Shown: positions 10,635 to 21,710, counted from the first letter of the stretch. The stretch is DNA of 64,000 nucleotides from Verrucomicrobiia bacterium (GCA_947462875.1 CANHQJ010000015.1:34543-98542); one strand, 5' to 3'. A program made the numbers and translations. Notes: generated by a model not told the origin, from the letters alone.

Positions 10635-13600
10635 ATGAGCAAATACGGACCACCTGAGAAACAAGGACTCTACGACCCGAGCAATGAACACGATGCCTGC
10701 GGCGTCGGTTTTATCTGCCAGATGAAGGGGAAACGGGCCCATGAAATCATCGGTCAGGCCCTTACGGTGCTGGTGAACATGGACCATCGCGGTGCTTGCG
10801 GTTGCGAGACGAATACCGGCGACGGCGCGGGCATCCTCATTCAGGTGCCGCACAAGTTTTTGCAAAAAGCCACCGCTTCGCTCGGTTTCACGCTTCCGGA
10901 AGCCGGTCGCTATGGCCTCGGCATGGCCTACCTTTCGCCGAATCCCCACGTCCGCAAGGCGAGCGAGGCCTTGTTTGAGCAGGTCGCGGCGGAAATCGGA
11001 CTCAGCGTGCTCGGTTGGCGCGATGTGCCGACGGATAACTCTTCGCTCGGCAAAACCGCTCTCGCCAGCGAGCCTTTCATGCGCCAGGTCTTCGTCGCCC
11101 GCCCCGCCGATTGCACGGACGATCTCGCCTTCGAGCGCCAGCTTTTCATCTTGCGCAAGATCAGCTACTTCCGCATCCGCAATGGGAAAATCGACGATCA
11201 CTGGTATTGCTCCAGCCTGTCCGCCCGCACCGCGATTTACAAAGGCATGCTGATGCCGGAGCAAGTCGGAAAGTATTTCCTCGACCTGCAGGATCCCGAC
11301 ATGGACACCGCGCTGGCCCTGGTGCACTCGCGTTTCTCGACGAACACCTTCCCGAGCTGGGAGCGCGCGCATCCGTTCCGCTACATCGCCCACAACGGCG
11401 AAATTAATACGCTGCGCGGCAATGTGAACTGGATGAACGCCCGCCAGCCTCTCTTGGAAAGCCCGCTGTTTGGCGATGCGATCAAAAAAATCCAGCCCAT
11501 CGTCAATGAAGATGGCTCGGACTCGGCGAAGTTCGACAACGTGTTCGAACTGCTCGTGATGGGTGGTCGTTCGCTACCGCACGCGATGATGATGATGATC
11601 CCGGAGCCATGGTCGGGTCACGAGTCGATGAGCGACGAGAAAAAAGCCTTTTACCAATTCCACTCCTGCCTCATGGAACCGTGGGATGGTCCGGCATCGG
11701 TCGCGTTCACCGATGGCACGATGATCGGCGCCACACTTGACCGCAACGGCCTGCGTCCTTCTCGTTATTATGTCACCAAGGACGACTACGTCATCATGGC
11801 TTCGGAAGCCGGCGTGTTGCCGATTCCGCCGGAAAACATCGCCAGCAAGGGCCGCTTGCAGCCGGGTCGCATGTTCCTCGTGGATATGACCGAGGGCCGC
11901 ATCGTCGCCGATGAGGAGATCAAGCAACGCATTGCCAGCGAGCAACCGTATCGCCAGTGGCTCGATGAAAATCTCATCAAACTCGCCGACGTACAGGCCG
12001 CCCCCGCCGTACCGAAGACCGATCTCGCCACCATCACCCAGCGCCAGCACGCGTTCGGCTACACCTTTGAGGACCAGCGGAAAATTTTGCTGCCGATGGC
12101 AAAGGACGGCGTCGAAGCCACCGGCGCGATGGGCACCGACATCCCGCTCGCCGTGCTTTCGAACAAATCGAAGTTGTTATACGATTATTTCAAACAACTG
12201 TTCGCACAGGTCACCAACCCGCCCATCGACTGCATCCGCGAGGAAATCGTGACCTCGTCCGTGACGACCATCGGCCCCGAGCGCAATCTGCTCGACCCGC
12301 AACCGGAGAGCGCCTACTTGATCGAACTGCAAACACCCATTCTTTCGAACGAAGAGCTGGCCAAGCTGAAACACGTCGCGCAGGGTGAATTCCGCTCGGT
12401 GACTTTGCCGATCCTCTTCGATCCCGCCAAGGGCACGAAAGGTCTCGAACAAGCGTTTGATGAACTTTGCCGTCAGGCCAGCTTGCAGATCGATGCGGGC
12501 ATGAACATCCTCATCCTCAGCGACCGTGGCGTCGATGACAACCACGCCGCCATGCCCGCGCTGTTGGCCGTTTCCGGCCTGCACCATTTCCTCATCCGCG
12601 AAGGTAAGCGCACCAAAGTCGGCCTCGTGCTCGAGTCCGGAGAACCACGCGAAGTGCACCATTTCTGCACGCTCGTCGGCTACGGTTGCGCGGCGATCAA
12701 TCCGTATCTCGCCTTTGAAACGCTCGATGAAATGATTCACCAAGGCCTGCTGGTCGGTGTCGATCACTACACCGCCTGCAAAAATTTCATCAAGTCCGCG
12801 ACCAAAGGCATCGTCAAAGTGGCGTCAAAAATCGGCATCTCCACGATCCAGAGCTACCTCGGTGCGCAGATTTTCGAATGCGTCGGACTGCAGCAAAAAG
12901 TCGTGGACCGCTTTTTCACCGGCACCGCCACCCGCATCGAAGGCTCGGACCTCGAAGCGATCACGACCGAGGCCCTGGAGCGCCACCAACGCGCCTACTC
13001 GGAACAATCGGGTCGCACCGAGCCGCTGGAAGTCGGCGGCGACTACCAGTGGCGCTCGGAAGGCGAAGCGCACTTGTTCAGCCCGCAGGTGATTCACTCG
13101 CTGCAAAGCGCGGTGCGCAGCGGCAATTACAAAACGTTCAAGACCTATTCCAGCCTCGTCAACGAGCAGGATAAACAGCGTTTCACCCTGCGTGGCATGC
13201 TCGATTTCAAAACCCGCACGCCCATCCCCATCGAGGAAGTGGAGTCGGAGGAGGAAATCCTCAAGCGCTTCAAATCCGGCGCGATGAGCTACGGCTCGAT
13301 CTCGGGCGAAGCACACGAAGCCCTCGCCATCGCAATGAACCGCGTCGGCGGGAAATCGAACACCGGCGAGGGAGGCGAAGACCCCGAGCGCTACACGTGG
13401 ACGAATGAAAAAGGCGACTCGAAAAACAGCGCGATCAAGCAAGTGGCCTCCGGACGTTTCGGCGTGACCAGCCTTTACTTGACCCAAGCCCGCGAGCTGC
13501 AAATCAAACTCGCCCAGGGTGCCAAGCCCGGCGAAGGCGGTCAGCTCCCCGGAGGAAAAGTCTATCCGTGGATCGCCAAGACGCGTCACTCGACGCCGGG

Positions 13601-15221
13601 CGTGGGACTGATTTCTCCCCCACCCCACCACGACATTTATTCGATCGAGGACCTCGCGGAACTCATCCACGACCTGAAAAATGCCAACCGCGCCGCCCGC
13701 GTCAGCGTGAAGCTTGTGAGCGAAGTGGGCGTCGGCACAATCGCCGCCGGTGTGGCAAAAGCGCACGCCGATGTGGTGCTCATTTCCGGCTTCGATGGTG
13801 GCACCGGCGCTTCGCCGCAAACCTCCATCAAACACGCCGGTCTCCCCTGGGAACTCGGCCTCGCCGAAACGCACCAGACGCTCGTGTTGAACAACCTTCG
13901 CTCGCGCATCGCCGTAGAGACCGATGGCCAGCTCAAGACCGGTCGCGATGTCGTGATCGCCGCGCTGCTCGGTGCGGAGGAATTCGGTTTCGCCACCGCG
14001 CCACTCGTCAGCCTCGGCTGCATCATGATGCGCGTCTGCCACTTGAATACCTGCCCCGTCGGCGTCGCCACCCAGGACCCGGAGCTGCGCAAAAAATTCA
14101 CCGGCGATCCGGAACACGCCGTAAATTTCATGAAGTTCATCGCTCAGGAAGTGCGCGAAATCATGGCCGAACTCGGTTTCCGCAAACTCACCGACATGGT
14201 CGGACGCACCGATGTGCTGGAGCCGAAAAAAGCGGTCGATCACTGGAAAGCCAAGGGCATCGATCTATCGAAAATCCTCTACTCGCCGAACGTCGGCCCC
14301 GAAGTCAGTCGCTACTGCACGGAGACGCAGGATCACGGTTTGGAAAAATCGCTGGACCTCACCACCCTGCTCGACCTCTGCAAGCCCGCCATTGAAAAAG
14401 GCGAAAAAGTTTCGATCAAGCTGCCAATCAAAAACACCGACCGCGTCGTCGGCACCATCCTCGGAAACGAGATCACCAAACGCCACTGGAACGGCCTGCC
14501 CGATGACACGGTGCACATGCATTTCCGCGGCTCCGCCGGTCAGAGCATCGGCGCGTTCATCCCGAAAGGCATCACCATCGAAGTCGAAGGCGACGCCAAC
14601 GACTACGTCGGCAAGGGCCTCAGCGGTGGTCGCATCGCCATTTACCCCGATGCGAAAGCCACCTTCGCTGCCGAAGATAACATCATCATCGGCAACGTCG
14701 CGCTTTACGGAGCGACCAGCGGGGAACTCTTCGTGCGCGGTGTCGCGGGCGAGCGTTTCGCGGTGCGGAACTCCGGCGTGCATGCCGTCGTCGAGGGCAT
14801 CGGCGACCACGGATGCGAATACATGACCGGAGGAAAAGTCGTCGTGCTCGGCACCACCGGACGCAACTTCGCCGCCGGCATGAGCGGAGGCGTCGCTTAC
14901 ATTTACGATGAAAAAGGCGACTTCGCCACCCGCTGCAACAAAGCGATGGTCGATCTCGAAAAAGTCGATGAAGACGATGCCGAAGTGCTGCGTGCCTTGA
15001 TCCAGAAACACGCCGACATCACCCTCAGCAAAAAAGCCAACGCCATCCTCGCTGACTGGAAAAACGCCGTGGCCAAGTTCGTGCGCGTCATGCCACGCGA
15101 CTACAAACGCGTCCTCCAGGCCATCGCCAAAGCCGAGGCCGACGGCCTCAGCGGCGACGACGCCCTCAACGCCGCCTTCGAAGCCAATGCGAAGGATGTG
15201 GCTCGCCTCGGAGGCGGTTGA
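10635..15221 (+). CDS. gltB: Glutamate synthase, large (alpha) subunit
   Basis: Product of 1528 residues, the normal length. With the small subunit it makes two glutamates from glutamine and 2-oxoglutarate. The class II glutaminase nucleophile is Cys22 (HDACGVGF), so a 21-residue propeptide must be removed. Downstream are the central domain, the FMN-binding synthase domain ([34 protein letters not shown]), the Fe-S cysteines in [19 protein letters not shown], and the C-terminal GXGXG beta-helix. gltD follows 71 bases later. A 6-7-6 inverted repeat lies in the leader. Confidence 0.98.
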   Translation: MSKYGPPEKQGLYDPSNEHDACGVGFICQMKGKRAHEIIGQALTVLVNMDHRGACGCETNTGDGAGILIQVPHKFLQKATASLGFTLPEAGRYGLGMAYLSPNPHVRKASEALFEQVAAEIGLSVLGWRDVPTDNSSLGKTALASEPFMRQVFVARPADCTDDLAFERQLFILRKISYFRIRNGKIDDHWYCSSLSARTAIYKGMLMPEQVGKYFLDLQDPDMDTALALVHSRFSTNTFPSWERAHPFRYIAHNGEINTLRGNVNWMNARQPLLESPLFGDAIKKIQPIVNEDGSDSAKFDNVFELLVMGGRSLPHAMMMMIPEPWSGHESMSDEKKAFYQFHSCLMEPWDGPASVAFTDGTMIGATLDRNGLRPSRYYVTKDDYVIMASEAGVLPIPPENIASKGRLQPGRMFLVDMTEGRIVADEEIKQRIASEQPYRQWLDENLIKLADVQAAPAVPKTDLATITQRQHAFGYTFEDQRKILLPMAKDGVEATGAMGTDIPLAVLSNKSKLLYDYFKQLFAQVTNPPIDCIREEIVTSSVTTIGPERNLLDPQPESAYLIELQTPILSNEELAKLKHVAQGEFRSVTLPILFDPAKGTKGLEQAFDELCRQASLQIDAGMNILILSDRGVDDNHAAMPALLAVSGLHHFLIREGKRTKVGLVLESGEPREVHHFCTLVGYGCAAINPYLAFETLDEMIHQGLLVGVDHYTACKNFIKSATKGIVKVASKIGISTIQSYLGAQIFECVGLQQKVVDRFFTGTATRIEGSDLEAITTEALERHQRAYSEQSGRTEPLEVGGDYQWRSEGEAHLFSPQVIHSLQSAVRSGNYKTFKTYSSLVNEQDKQRFTLRGMLDFKTRTPIPIEEVESEEEILKRFKSGAMSYGSISGEAHEALAIAMNRVGGKSNTGEGGEDPERYTWTNEKGDSKNSAIKQVASGRFGVTSLYLTQARELQIKLAQGAKPGEGGQLPGGKVYPWIAKTRHSTPGVGLISPPPHHDIYSIEDLAELIHDLKNANRAARVSVKLVSEVGVGTIAAGVAKAHADVVLISGFDGGTGASPQTSIKHAGLPWELGLAETHQTLVLNNLRSRIAVETDGQLKTGRDVVIAALLGAEEFGFATAPLVSLGCIMMRVCHLNTCPVGVATQDPELRKKFTGDPEHAVNFMKFIAQEVREIMAELGFRKLTDMVGRTDVLEPKKAVDHWKAKGIDLSKILYSPNVGPEVSRYCTETQDHGLEKSLDLTTLLDLCKPAIEKGEKVSIKLPIKNTDRVVGTILGNEITKRHWNGLPDDTVHMHFRGSAGQSIGAFIPKGITIEVEGDANDYVGKGLSGGRIAIYPDAKATFAAEDNIIIGNVALYGATSGELFVRGVAGERFAVRNSGVHAVVEGIGDHGCEYMTGGKVVVLGTTGRNFAAGMSGGVAYIYDEKGDFATRCNKAMVDLEKVDEDDAEVLRALIQKHADITLSKKANAILADWKNAVAKFVRVMPRDYKRVLQAIAKAEADGLSGDDALNAAFEANAKDVARLGGG

Positions 15222-15229
15222 TAAGAAAA

Positions 15230-15253
15230 GGATCAGACCAATGGGTCTGATCC
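15230..15253 (+). terminator. Intercistronic hairpin between gltB and gltD
   Basis: GGATCAGACC, loop AATG, GGTCTGATCC make a perfect ten-base-pair stem nine bases after the gltB stop. No T-run follows, so it is more likely an attenuator or an mRNA-stability element that sets the gltB:gltD ratio than a full terminator (inference). Confidence 0.55.
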
Positions 15254-15292
15254 AACCAATCTGACTGATCAAATTCAAAAGAAAAAAAGAAA

Positions 15293-16777
15293 ATGGGCAA
15301 ACCTACCGGATTCATGGAATACACCCGCGAGCTCCCCGCCGATCGCTCGCCACTCGAACGCATCAAGGACTGGAAAGAAATCCACCTCCACATGCCCGAG
15401 GAAAAACTGCGCACCCAGGGCTCACGCTGCATGGACTGCGGCGTGCCGTTTTGCCACACCGGCAAACTCATCAGCGGCATGGCCAGCGGTTGCCCGATCA
15501 ACAACCTCATCCCCGAGTGGAACGATCTCGTCTATCGCGGTCTCTGGCGTGATGCGCTCGATCGCCTCCACAAGACCAACAACTTTCCCGAGTTCACCGG
15601 TCGCGTCTGCCCCGCTCCTTGCGAAGGCTCTTGCGTGCTCGGCATGAACAACCCGCCCGTCACGATCAAAAACATCGAGGTCTCGATCATTGACAAAGGC
15701 TGGGAAGAAGGATGGGTTGTCGCCAAGCCGCCCGCCAAACGCACGGGCAAAAAAGTCGCCATCATCGGCTCAGGCCCCGCCGGACTTTCCGCCGCCGCCC
15801 AGCTCAACCAGGCCGGTCACACCGTCACCGTCTTCGAACGCGCCGACCGCCCCGGCGGCCTGCTCATGTATGGTATCCCCAACATGAAGCTCGACAAAAA
15901 GGAAGTCGTGCTGCGCCGCATCGAATTGCTTGAAGACGAAGGCGTGAAATTCCGCTGCAACGTGACCATCGGCAAGGACATCACCCACGCCCAGTTGCAA
16001 AAGGACTTCGATGCGATCATCCTCTGCACCGGTGCCACCAAACCGCGCGACCTCCCCATCCCGGGCCGTGAACTGAAAGGCATCCACTTCGCCATGGAAT
16101 TCCTCACCGCCAACACCCAGGCCGTGCTCGATGGCAAGCCGCACGACAATTTCATCACCGCCGAAGGCAAAAACGTCGTCATCATCGGCGGCGGCGATAC
16201 CGGTACCGACTGCGTGGGCACCTCCCTGCGCCATGGTTGCGTCAGCGTTTGCCAGCTCGAGCTGTTGCCGAAGCCACCCAACGAACGCGCCGCCAACAAC
16301 CCCTGGCCCGAATGGCCGAAGGTGTACAAAATGGACTACGGCCAGGAAGAAGCCGCTGCAGTCAATGGCAGCGACCCACGCATCTACACCACCACCGCCA
16401 CCCATTTCGAAGGCGATGAAAACGGCAACGTCAAGGCCGTGCACACCGTGCAGGTTGAGTGGACCAAAAATGAACAAGGTCAGTTCATCCCCAAAAACAT
16501 CCCCGGCACCGAAAAAATCATGCCCGCCGAATTGGTCCTGCTGGCCATGGGTTTCCTCGGCCCCGAGCAAGACCTGTTAGAGAGCATGAACCTCGACCGC
16601 GACGCCCGCAGCAACATCAGCGCGCAGCACGAAAAATACACCACCAACATCCCCGGCGTCTTTGCCGCCGGCGACTGCCGCCGTGGTCAATCGTTGGTCG
16701 TCTGGGCCTTCAACGAAGGCCGCGGCGCCGCAAGAGAATGCGACCGCTACCTCATGGGCACCACCAATCTGCCCTGA
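15293..16777 (+). CDS. gltD: Glutamate synthase, small (beta) subunit
   Basis: Product of 494 residues, the usual size. It takes electrons from NAD(P)H through FAD and Fe-S clusters to the large subunit. The N-terminal cysteine sets [10 protein letters not shown] and CPAPCEGSC are present. The FAD GxGxxG motif follows ([16 protein letters not shown], about residue 155), then the NAD(P) motif ([15 protein letters not shown]) and the C-terminal [18 protein letters not shown]. It is translated 71 bases after gltB and ends before a strong hairpin. Confidence 0.98.
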   Translation: MGKPTGFMEYTRELPADRSPLERIKDWKEIHLHMPEEKLRTQGSRCMDCGVPFCHTGKLISGMASGCPINNLIPEWNDLVYRGLWRDALDRLHKTNNFPEFTGRVCPAPCEGSCVLGMNNPPVTIKNIEVSIIDKGWEEGWVVAKPPAKRTGKKVAIIGSGPAGLSAAAQLNQAGHTVTVFERADRPGGLLMYGIPNMKLDKKEVVLRRIELLEDEGVKFRCNVTIGKDITHAQLQKDFDAIILCTGATKPRDLPIPGRELKGIHFAMEFLTANTQAVLDGKPHDNFITAEGKNVVIIGGGDTGTDCVGTSLRHGCVSVCQLELLPKPPNERAANNPWPEWPKVYKMDYGQEEAAAVNGSDPRIYTTTATHFEGDENGNVKAVHTVQVEWTKNEQGQFIPKNIPGTEKIMPAELVLLAMGFLGPEQDLLESMNLDRDARSNISAQHEKYTTNIPGVFAAGDCRRGQSLVVWAFNEGRGAARECDRYLMGTTNLP

Positions 16778-16819
16778 TGTGACGACGGCATCCTGCCGCC
16801 AAGCCAACAAATCATTACA

Positions 16820-16852
16820 ACAAAACCCACGACTCACCCTCGTGGGTTTTGT
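16820..16852 (+). terminator. Hairpin downstream of gltD
   Basis: ACAAAACCCACGA and TCGTGGGTTTTGT form a 13-base-pair stem with a seven-base loop, 42 bases after the gltD stop. The arms carry the A/T runs of a bidirectional terminator. It is probably the end of the gltBD transcript. Confidence 0.7.
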
Positions 16853-16900
16853 CGTTTGCATCTCACAACGCGGCATCAAAAGAATCGCGCCTAACACCTC

Positions 16901-16995
16901 CCCGTCGCAACGCGACGAATCAATCGGGAGCCCACGATTTTAATCGTGGGTTCCCATCCCCCATACAATTTCCCGCGTCACAACGTGACGCCTCA
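16901..16995. repeat. Left flanking repeat block of the RAYT locus
   Basis: Three palindromes in a row: CGTCGC-AAC-GCGACG (16903-16917), CCCACGATT-TT-AATCGTGGG (16931-16950) and GCGTCAC-AAC-GTGACGC (16975-16991). A closely similar block in the same direction lies at 17795-17888 on the other side of the transposase gene; by eye most positions agree, with one small length difference. The two blocks form a direct repeat around the transposase and the inner REP units. Confidence 0.8.
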
Positions 16996-17007
16996 ATTCC
17001 TTCGCTC

Positions 17008-17460
17008 TCAATCCCACAAATACCTCTCATCCACCTCGATCTCATACCTTTTCAAAAACTGCCGATACTCATCCTCAAACGACAACTCGCGATGATGTTC
17101 TTCCTGATTCGCGATGTATTCTTTCAGCTTCTTCTTGTGCGAAGCACTCACGGAAAAAACACCATAGCCCGCCTGCCAAGCGAACGTCGAAAACTCTTTC
17201 CCTTGCTCCTTCATCCAGATCGAGCTCGTGCCTTTGATCTTTTTCAAAAAATCCGCCACCGTAATCGTGCGCGGAAAATCCACCGCAAGGTGCACATGAT
17301 CTGCCACTCCTCCCACGATGTGCACATCACACCCCATGTCACGCCCCACCTGTGCCAGATAGCCGTGAAGACGCGGGCGTATCACTGAAGTGATCGTTTT
17401 CTCACGGCCTTTGGTAGAAAACACCACATGCAAAATCATTTTCGACAGCGACTGAGCCAT
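17008..17460 (-). CDS. REP-associated tyrosine transposase (IS200/IS605 TnpA-like)
   Basis: Product of 150 residues, typical of Y1 HUH transposases. It has the HUH motif as DHVHLAV and the likely catalytic tyrosine in KEYIANQEEHH near the C-terminus, plus the usual start (LHVVFSTKGREKTI). No TnpB is present. The gene sits among REP-like palindromes on both sides, which is the arrangement of RAYT genes: single-copy domesticated relatives of IS200 transposases that are thought to move REP sequences. The gene appears intact. Confidence 0.85.
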   Translation of the reverse strand: MAQSLSKMILHVVFSTKGREKTITSVIRPRLHGYLAQVGRDMGCDVHIVGGVADHVHLAVDFPRTITVADFLKKIKGTSSIWMKEQGKEFSTFAWQAGYGVFSVSASHKKKLKEYIANQEEHHRELSFEDEYRQFLKRYEIEVDERYLWD

Positions 17461-17506
17461 GAGACGACTTTACCACACGATGCAAGCCCTACTAGCAAAG
17501 CTTGAA

Positions 17507-17666
17507 GCGTCCCGTTAGGACGCAAAAATCATTTCGTGATCCCCTACCCACGATTGAAATCGTGGGCTCTTATTTGAATCGTCCAGTTAGGACGGAAGAA
17601 TCATTTCGTGATCCCCTACCCACGATTGAAATCGCGGGCTCCTGTTTGAATCGTCCCATTCGGACG
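17507..17666. repeat. Tandem REP-like units upstream of the RAYT gene
   Basis: Two 72-base units start at 17508 and 17580, and a third begins at 17652. Each unit holds a CGTCC-N5-GGACG hairpin (17507-17523, 17580-17594, 17652-17666) and a CCCACGATT-GA-AATCGTGGG hairpin (17547-17566, 17619-17638; the second has one mismatch). Spacing within the units is constant. These are likely REP sequences served by the adjacent transposase. The same two hairpin types recur at 55282-55515. Confidence 0.85.
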
Positions 17667-17691
17667 GTGGAACCAGTTTGCAAAACCTCCT

Positions 17692-17888
17692 CCCCGTCGC
17701 AACGCTCTAATCAATGAGGCTATCGCTTTTACTCGACGAATCAATAGGCAGCCCGCGATTTCAATCTTCTGTTGGCATCCACCAAATATATCCCCCCGTC
17801 GCAACGCGACGACTCAACAAGGAGCCCGCGATTTTAATCGTGGGTTCCCATCCCAAAAAAAATTCCCGCGTCACAGCGTGACGCCTCA
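17692..17888. repeat. Right flanking repeat block, with an interrupted copy before it
   Basis: The intact block is 17795-17888: CGTCGCAACGCGACG, CCCGCGATT-TT-AATCGTGGG and GCGTCAC-AGC-GTGACGC. Before it, 17692-17790 carries a damaged copy in which CGTCGCAACG is separated from CGACGAATCAAT by about 28 extra bases and the later palindrome is degenerate. This suggests repeated duplication and decay of the same module. Confidence 0.7.
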
Positions 17889-17957
17889 CCCACTTGCCAC
17901 GCATTGTCCCTGTCATGACAAAATCACCCGCCCATCACAGTATCTTTTCTTACCATC

Positions 17958-18734
17958 ATGAAGCGCACCACCCTTTTGATTCTGCTCTGCACCTTGGCCG
18001 GCATCGGGGCCTTTCTGTTGCGGCCCCGTGCCGATGTTTCTTCGCCAGACGCCGCATCCGCGCCTTCTGTCGCACCCACACCGCCACCTGCCGCCCCCGC
18101 TTATGAGTTCCGTGATCCCACGCCCGATGGCATTGGCAAGTACTACATGGGTCGTGAAATCGCGCACGTCATGGGGCACCCGGCCATCGGCTGGCTGGAG
18201 CGCGATGAACGCGAGCGCGAGGAGGCGCCGAGCCGGGCGATTGTGGCGATCGAACTCAGGCCCACGGATGTGATTGCGGATATCGGCGCGGGCTCGGGCT
18301 ACTATGCCTTCCGTCTCGCGGAAAAAGTGCCGCAGGGCAAGGTGATCGGCGTCGATATCCAACAGGAAATGCTCGACTTCCTCGCCAAACGTTCCGCCGA
18401 GCTGAACATCACCAACGTGCAGGGGCACCTCGGTGCCATCGATGACATCAAGCTCCCGGAAAACTCACTGGATGCCGCACTGATGGTCGATGCCTATCAC
18501 GAATTTTCCCACCCTGCCGAAATGCTGCGCTCGCTGCACAAGGCGCTCAAACCCGATGGCCGCATCATTTTGTTAGAGTTCCGCGCCGAAGATCCCCTCG
18601 TGCCGATCAAGCCACTGCACAAGATGACCGAGGAGCAGGCGCGCAAGGAATTCGCCGCCTCCGGGTTCACTCTGATCTCTAACAAAAGGCAACTGCCGTG
18701 GCAGCATTTCATGGTGTTTACGAAATCGCCCTGA
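17958..18734 (+). CDS. Membrane-anchored class I SAM-dependent methyltransferase
   Basis: Product of 258 residues. An N-terminal hydrophobic stretch (TLLILLCTLAGIGAFLL) acts as a signal peptide or anchor, then comes a Pro/Ala-rich linker to about residue 50. The Rossmann domain begins with the SAM motif VIADIGAGSGYYA (about residues 108-120), followed by VIGVDIQQEM and LMVDAYHEF. Export of such methyltransferases is common in this phylum. The methyl acceptor is unknown. It lies just after the REP cluster and before the convergent purF. Confidence 0.85.
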   Translation: MKRTTLLILLCTLAGIGAFLLRPRADVSSPDAASAPSVAPTPPPAAPAYEFRDPTPDGIGKYYMGREIAHVMGHPAIGWLERDEREREEAPSRAIVAIELRPTDVIADIGAGSGYYAFRLAEKVPQGKVIGVDIQQEMLDFLAKRSAELNITNVQGHLGAIDDIKLPENSLDAALMVDAYHEFSHPAEMLRSLHKALKPDGRIILLEFRAEDPLVPIKPLHKMTEEQARKEFAASGFTLISNKRQLPWQHFMVFTKSP

Positions 18735-18759
18735 CACCCGCTGATCGAAGTCTGCGGGT

Positions 18760-20685
18760 TTACAAGGGCAATTCGTAACCGCGGCCGCTCATGCCTTCAA
18801 ACCAGCGGATGTAGGCGGAGTTCACGGTCGCATAGCCGCCGGGCGTGGGGTAATTTCCAGTGAAATACCAGTCGCCGCAAGGTCCCTTGATAGAGGCGTG
18901 GAGGTTATCGATGGTTTGGAAAATGATTTCCACATCCCCGTTCCAGTTCATATCCTCGGGATAGACCATGCGGCTGATCTCGGCGGAAATTTCCTCGTCG
19001 GTGAAGGCTTCATACACCATCTTGACCGCGTTTTGCACTTCTGCGGCAGGCTTTTTCAATTCCTCACGGCAACGTTTCGCGACTTCATCGAGCAAGGATT
19101 GTCGACCGGCGCGACGGTGCAACGCCACAGCCGCCTGGAAGGCGATGAATTTGCCCATCTCCGACATATCGATGCCGTAGCAATCGGGATAGCGGATTTG
19201 CGGCGCGGTCGAGCAGACCACGATTTTTTTCGGGTTGGTTCGGGCGAGGATTTTGAGGATCGATTTTTTCAGGGTGGTGCCGCGCACGATGGAGTCATCG
19301 ATGACCACCAGATTGTCGTTTTCTTTGACGACGCCATAGGTGATGTCATAGACGTGCGACACCAACTGCTCACGGCCTTTTTCCTGGGTGATGAAGGTGC
19401 GCATCTTGATGTCCTTGTGCGCGATCTTTTCGCCGCAGGGCCAGTTTTTCAAAATCAGCGAATCGACTTTCTCCGGTGTGAGGGTCCCCTCGGCGAGACC
19501 TAACAGAATTTCGGAACGCACCTGTTGGCGGCGGTACATGCGCAGTCCGTCCATCATGCCGTAGTAGGCCGTTTCCGCCGTATTGGGGACGAAAGAGAAA
19601 ACGGTGTTGTCGAAGGAGTGATCGATGCTTTTGACAATCTGATCGACCAAGGCCGCGCCCATCGCTTTGCGTTCGCGGTAGATGGAGGGATCGTTGCCGC
19701 GCGAGAAATAGATTTTTTCAAACGAGCAGGGAGCCGGCTGCGCACCCGTGGCGAACTTGCTCTCGCGGATCGAGCCATCGGCCTTGATCACGATCAGCGA
19801 GCCCGGCTCCAGCACACGCACCTCGGCGGCACTGGCTTCGAACACGGTCATCAAGGGCACACGCTCGGAGGCAAACGCGAGCACCTCCTCATTCATCAGC
19901 ATGTGGCAAGGGCGGATGCCATGCGGATCGCGCATGACAAACATGTCGCCATTGCCGACGACGCCGACGATGGCATAACCGCCATCCCAGGCCTGGGCGC
20001 TGATTTGCACGATGTTTTCCACATCGAGCAAGGCGGAAATTTTTTCGGGGATATCGTGACCGTCGCCGCCTTCATCGCGGAGGCGACGATACAGGTCCGT
20101 GTGTGCTTCATCGAGGTGGAAGCCGATTTCTTCCAGCACCGTCTGCGTGTCCGTGCCGAAGACCGGATGCTGGCCGCGCTCGATGAGCTTGCGGTTCAGT
20201 TCGCCGGTGTTGGTCATGTTGAAATTCCCCATCACCATCAGCGTGCGCGTCGGCCAATTGCTGCGACGAAGATAAGGGTGGCAGGAGCCGGAATCGAATT
20301 CGCCGGAGGTGCCGTAGCGCAGGTGTCCGATGAGAATTTCCCCGCCGAAGTCGAAGTTTTCTTTGACGCTCGAGGGATTTTTCGGATCGAGTTTGTCCTT
20401 GCGAGCGAGTTTGTTGAACCACTTGATCTCATCGCGGAACAAGCTGGCGAGAGAGTCCTTTTCCGCATCGCGACGACGGAAAATATACGGCGAACCCAGT
20501 GGCATATCGAGCTTGGCGCAGCCGATGCCCACACCGTCGTGCCCGCGATTGTGCTGCTTCTCCATGAGCAGGAAAAGCTTCTGGAATCCCCACAAGCACG
20601 TGCCGTAACGATCGTAGTAATAGGCCAGCGGCTTGCGCAGTCGCACAGCGGCAATTCCGCATTCGTGTGTCAGAAAATCACTCAT
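18760..20685 (-). CDS. purF: Amidophosphoribosyltransferase, long form
   Basis: Product of 641 residues, longer than the common ~500-residue enzyme and matching the long form seen in Bacteroidota and relatives. It transfers glutamine nitrogen to PRPP in the first step of purine synthesis. The class II amidotransferase Cys is residue 9 (HECGIAAV), so an 8-residue propeptide is expected. The PRPP-binding motif VVIDDSIVRGTT is intact. There is a C-terminal extension of about 60 residues (GPCGDWYFTGNYPTPGGYAT). purM lies 29 bases upstream in the same direction, so they form an operon. A specialised paralogue is possible if a second purF exists. Confidence 0.9.
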   Translation of the reverse strand: MSDFLTHECGIAAVRLRKPLAYYYDRYGTCLWGFQKLFLLMEKQHNRGHDGVGIGCAKLDMPLGSPYIFRRRDAEKDSLASLFRDEIKWFNKLARKDKLDPKNPSSVKENFDFGGEILIGHLRYGTSGEFDSGSCHPYLRRSNWPTRTLMVMGNFNMTNTGELNRKLIERGQHPVFGTDTQTVLEEIGFHLDEAHTDLYRRLRDEGGDGHDIPEKISALLDVENIVQISAQAWDGGYAIVGVVGNGDMFVMRDPHGIRPCHMLMNEEVLAFASERVPLMTVFEASAAEVRVLEPGSLIVIKADGSIRESKFATGAQPAPCSFEKIYFSRGNDPSIYRERKAMGAALVDQIVKSIDHSFDNTVFSFVPNTAETAYYGMMDGLRMYRRQQVRSEILLGLAEGTLTPEKVDSLILKNWPCGEKIAHKDIKMRTFITQEKGREQLVSHVYDITYGVVKENDNLVVIDDSIVRGTTLKKSILKILARTNPKKIVVCSTAPQIRYPDCYGIDMSEMGKFIAFQAAVALHRRAGRQSLLDEVAKRCREELKKPAAEVQNAVKMVYEAFTDEEISAEISRMVYPEDMNWNGDVEIIFQTIDNLHASIKGPCGDWYFTGNYPTPGGYATVNSAYIRWFEGMSGRGYELPL

Positions 20686-20714
20686 GTAATCGTTGGGTTT
20701 ACAAGCTCAGACCA

Positions 20715-21710
20715 TCACTCGCCCGCGACCTTGACGTGGACGCCCTCGCCCGCGCGCATGGTGCCAAGGACCACGCCACCAGGACCGGCGGCGCAGGCTT
20801 TTTCCGCATCTTCCGGAGCGACAATCGCCACCCAGCCGATGCCCATGTTGAGCGTGTGGAAACGGTCTTCCGCGTCGATGTGTTCGTAAAGCTTGTGAAT
20901 GCCGGGCAGGTCCCATGCCGGAATGGTGAGATCGGCGCCGAGGCCTTGGAACAGGCGCTCCAGGTTTTCCGGCAAACCACCGCCGGTGATGTGCGCCATT
21001 GCGCGCGGCTTCACGCCTGCGGCTTTCAGTGCGCGGGTGACATCGTGATAGAGGCGCGTCGGCTTGAGCCAGTGTTGCAGTTCCTCTTCGGTCGCGACTT
21101 CGGGATACTCGCGCAGCACGCGGCGGACCAGGCTCCAGCCATTGGCGTGGATGCTATCGGAGGCATAACCGACCAGCACATCGCCTATGGCCACGGTGGT
21201 GGGATCGATCAGATCGCTTTTTTCCGCGCAGCCGATGCAGAAGCCGGAAAGTTCGACCACGCCCTCGGGAACGATGCCCGGCATTTCCGCCGTTTCGCCA
21301 CCGGCGAGAATGCAGCCGCAGCTTTCCAAATGATCCGCCATGCCCGCGATGAGTCGCTCGATTTTTTCGCCGTCGAGCGCGGGGATGCCGATGTAGTCGA
21401 GAAACATCAGCGGATCGCCGCCGGTGGTGAGGATGTCGTTCACATTCATCGCAACGAGGTCCTTGCCCGCGGTTTCATACATGCCGCGCTCTAACAAAAG
21501 ATCGATCTTGGTGCCCACGCCATCGCAACCGGTCATGATCACGGGTGCTTCATAGGCACTGAGGTCATAGCAAGCGGCGAACAAGCCGAAGGCTCCCCAC
21601 AGCTGGCGCTCCTTTTGCGTGCGCTTCACATGGCTTTTGATGTCCCCGACAATCGCCGCGGCTTTCCGCGTATCGACCCCTGCTTGTTGATAAGTCAATT
21701 TTCCCGACAT
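20715..21710 (-). CDS. purM: Phosphoribosylformylglycinamidine cyclo-ligase (AIR synthetase)
   Basis: Product of 331 residues. It closes the imidazole ring of aminoimidazole ribotide in purine synthesis using ATP. The start at 21710 (MSGKLTYQQAGVD) matches the family N-terminus, and the 31 codons before it do not. Family segments: MTGCDGVGTKIDL, AMNVNDILTTGGDP, LAGGETAEMPG, GYASDSIHANGWSLVR, AHITGGGLPENL. It is the first gene of a purM-purF operon. Confidence 0.95.
   Translation of the reverse strand: MSGKLTYQQAGVDTRKAAAIVGDIKSHVKRTQKERQLWGAFGLFAACYDLSAYEAPVIMTGCDGVGTKIDLLLERGMYETAGKDLVAMNVNDILTTGGDPLMFLDYIGIPALDGEKIERLIAGMADHLESCGCILAGGETAEMPGIVPEGVVELSGFCIGCAEKSDLIDPTTVAIGDVLVGYASDSIHANGWSLVRRVLREYPEVATEEELQHWLKPTRLYHDVTRALKAAGVKPRAMAHITGGGLPENLERLFQGLGADLTIPAWDLPGIHKLYEHIDAEDRFHTLNMGIGWVAIVAPEDAEKACAAGPGGVVLGTMRAGEGVHVKVAGE

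Noticed and set aside
17507..17666. Possible small CRISPR array because of regular repeats
   Set aside because: The repeats are two alternating hairpin types with similar sequence between them, not identical repeats with unique spacers, and no cas genes are near.
17502..17717. Small open frame with internal peptide repeats (RPVRT...)
   Set aside because: The peptide repeat only reflects the 72-base REP units.
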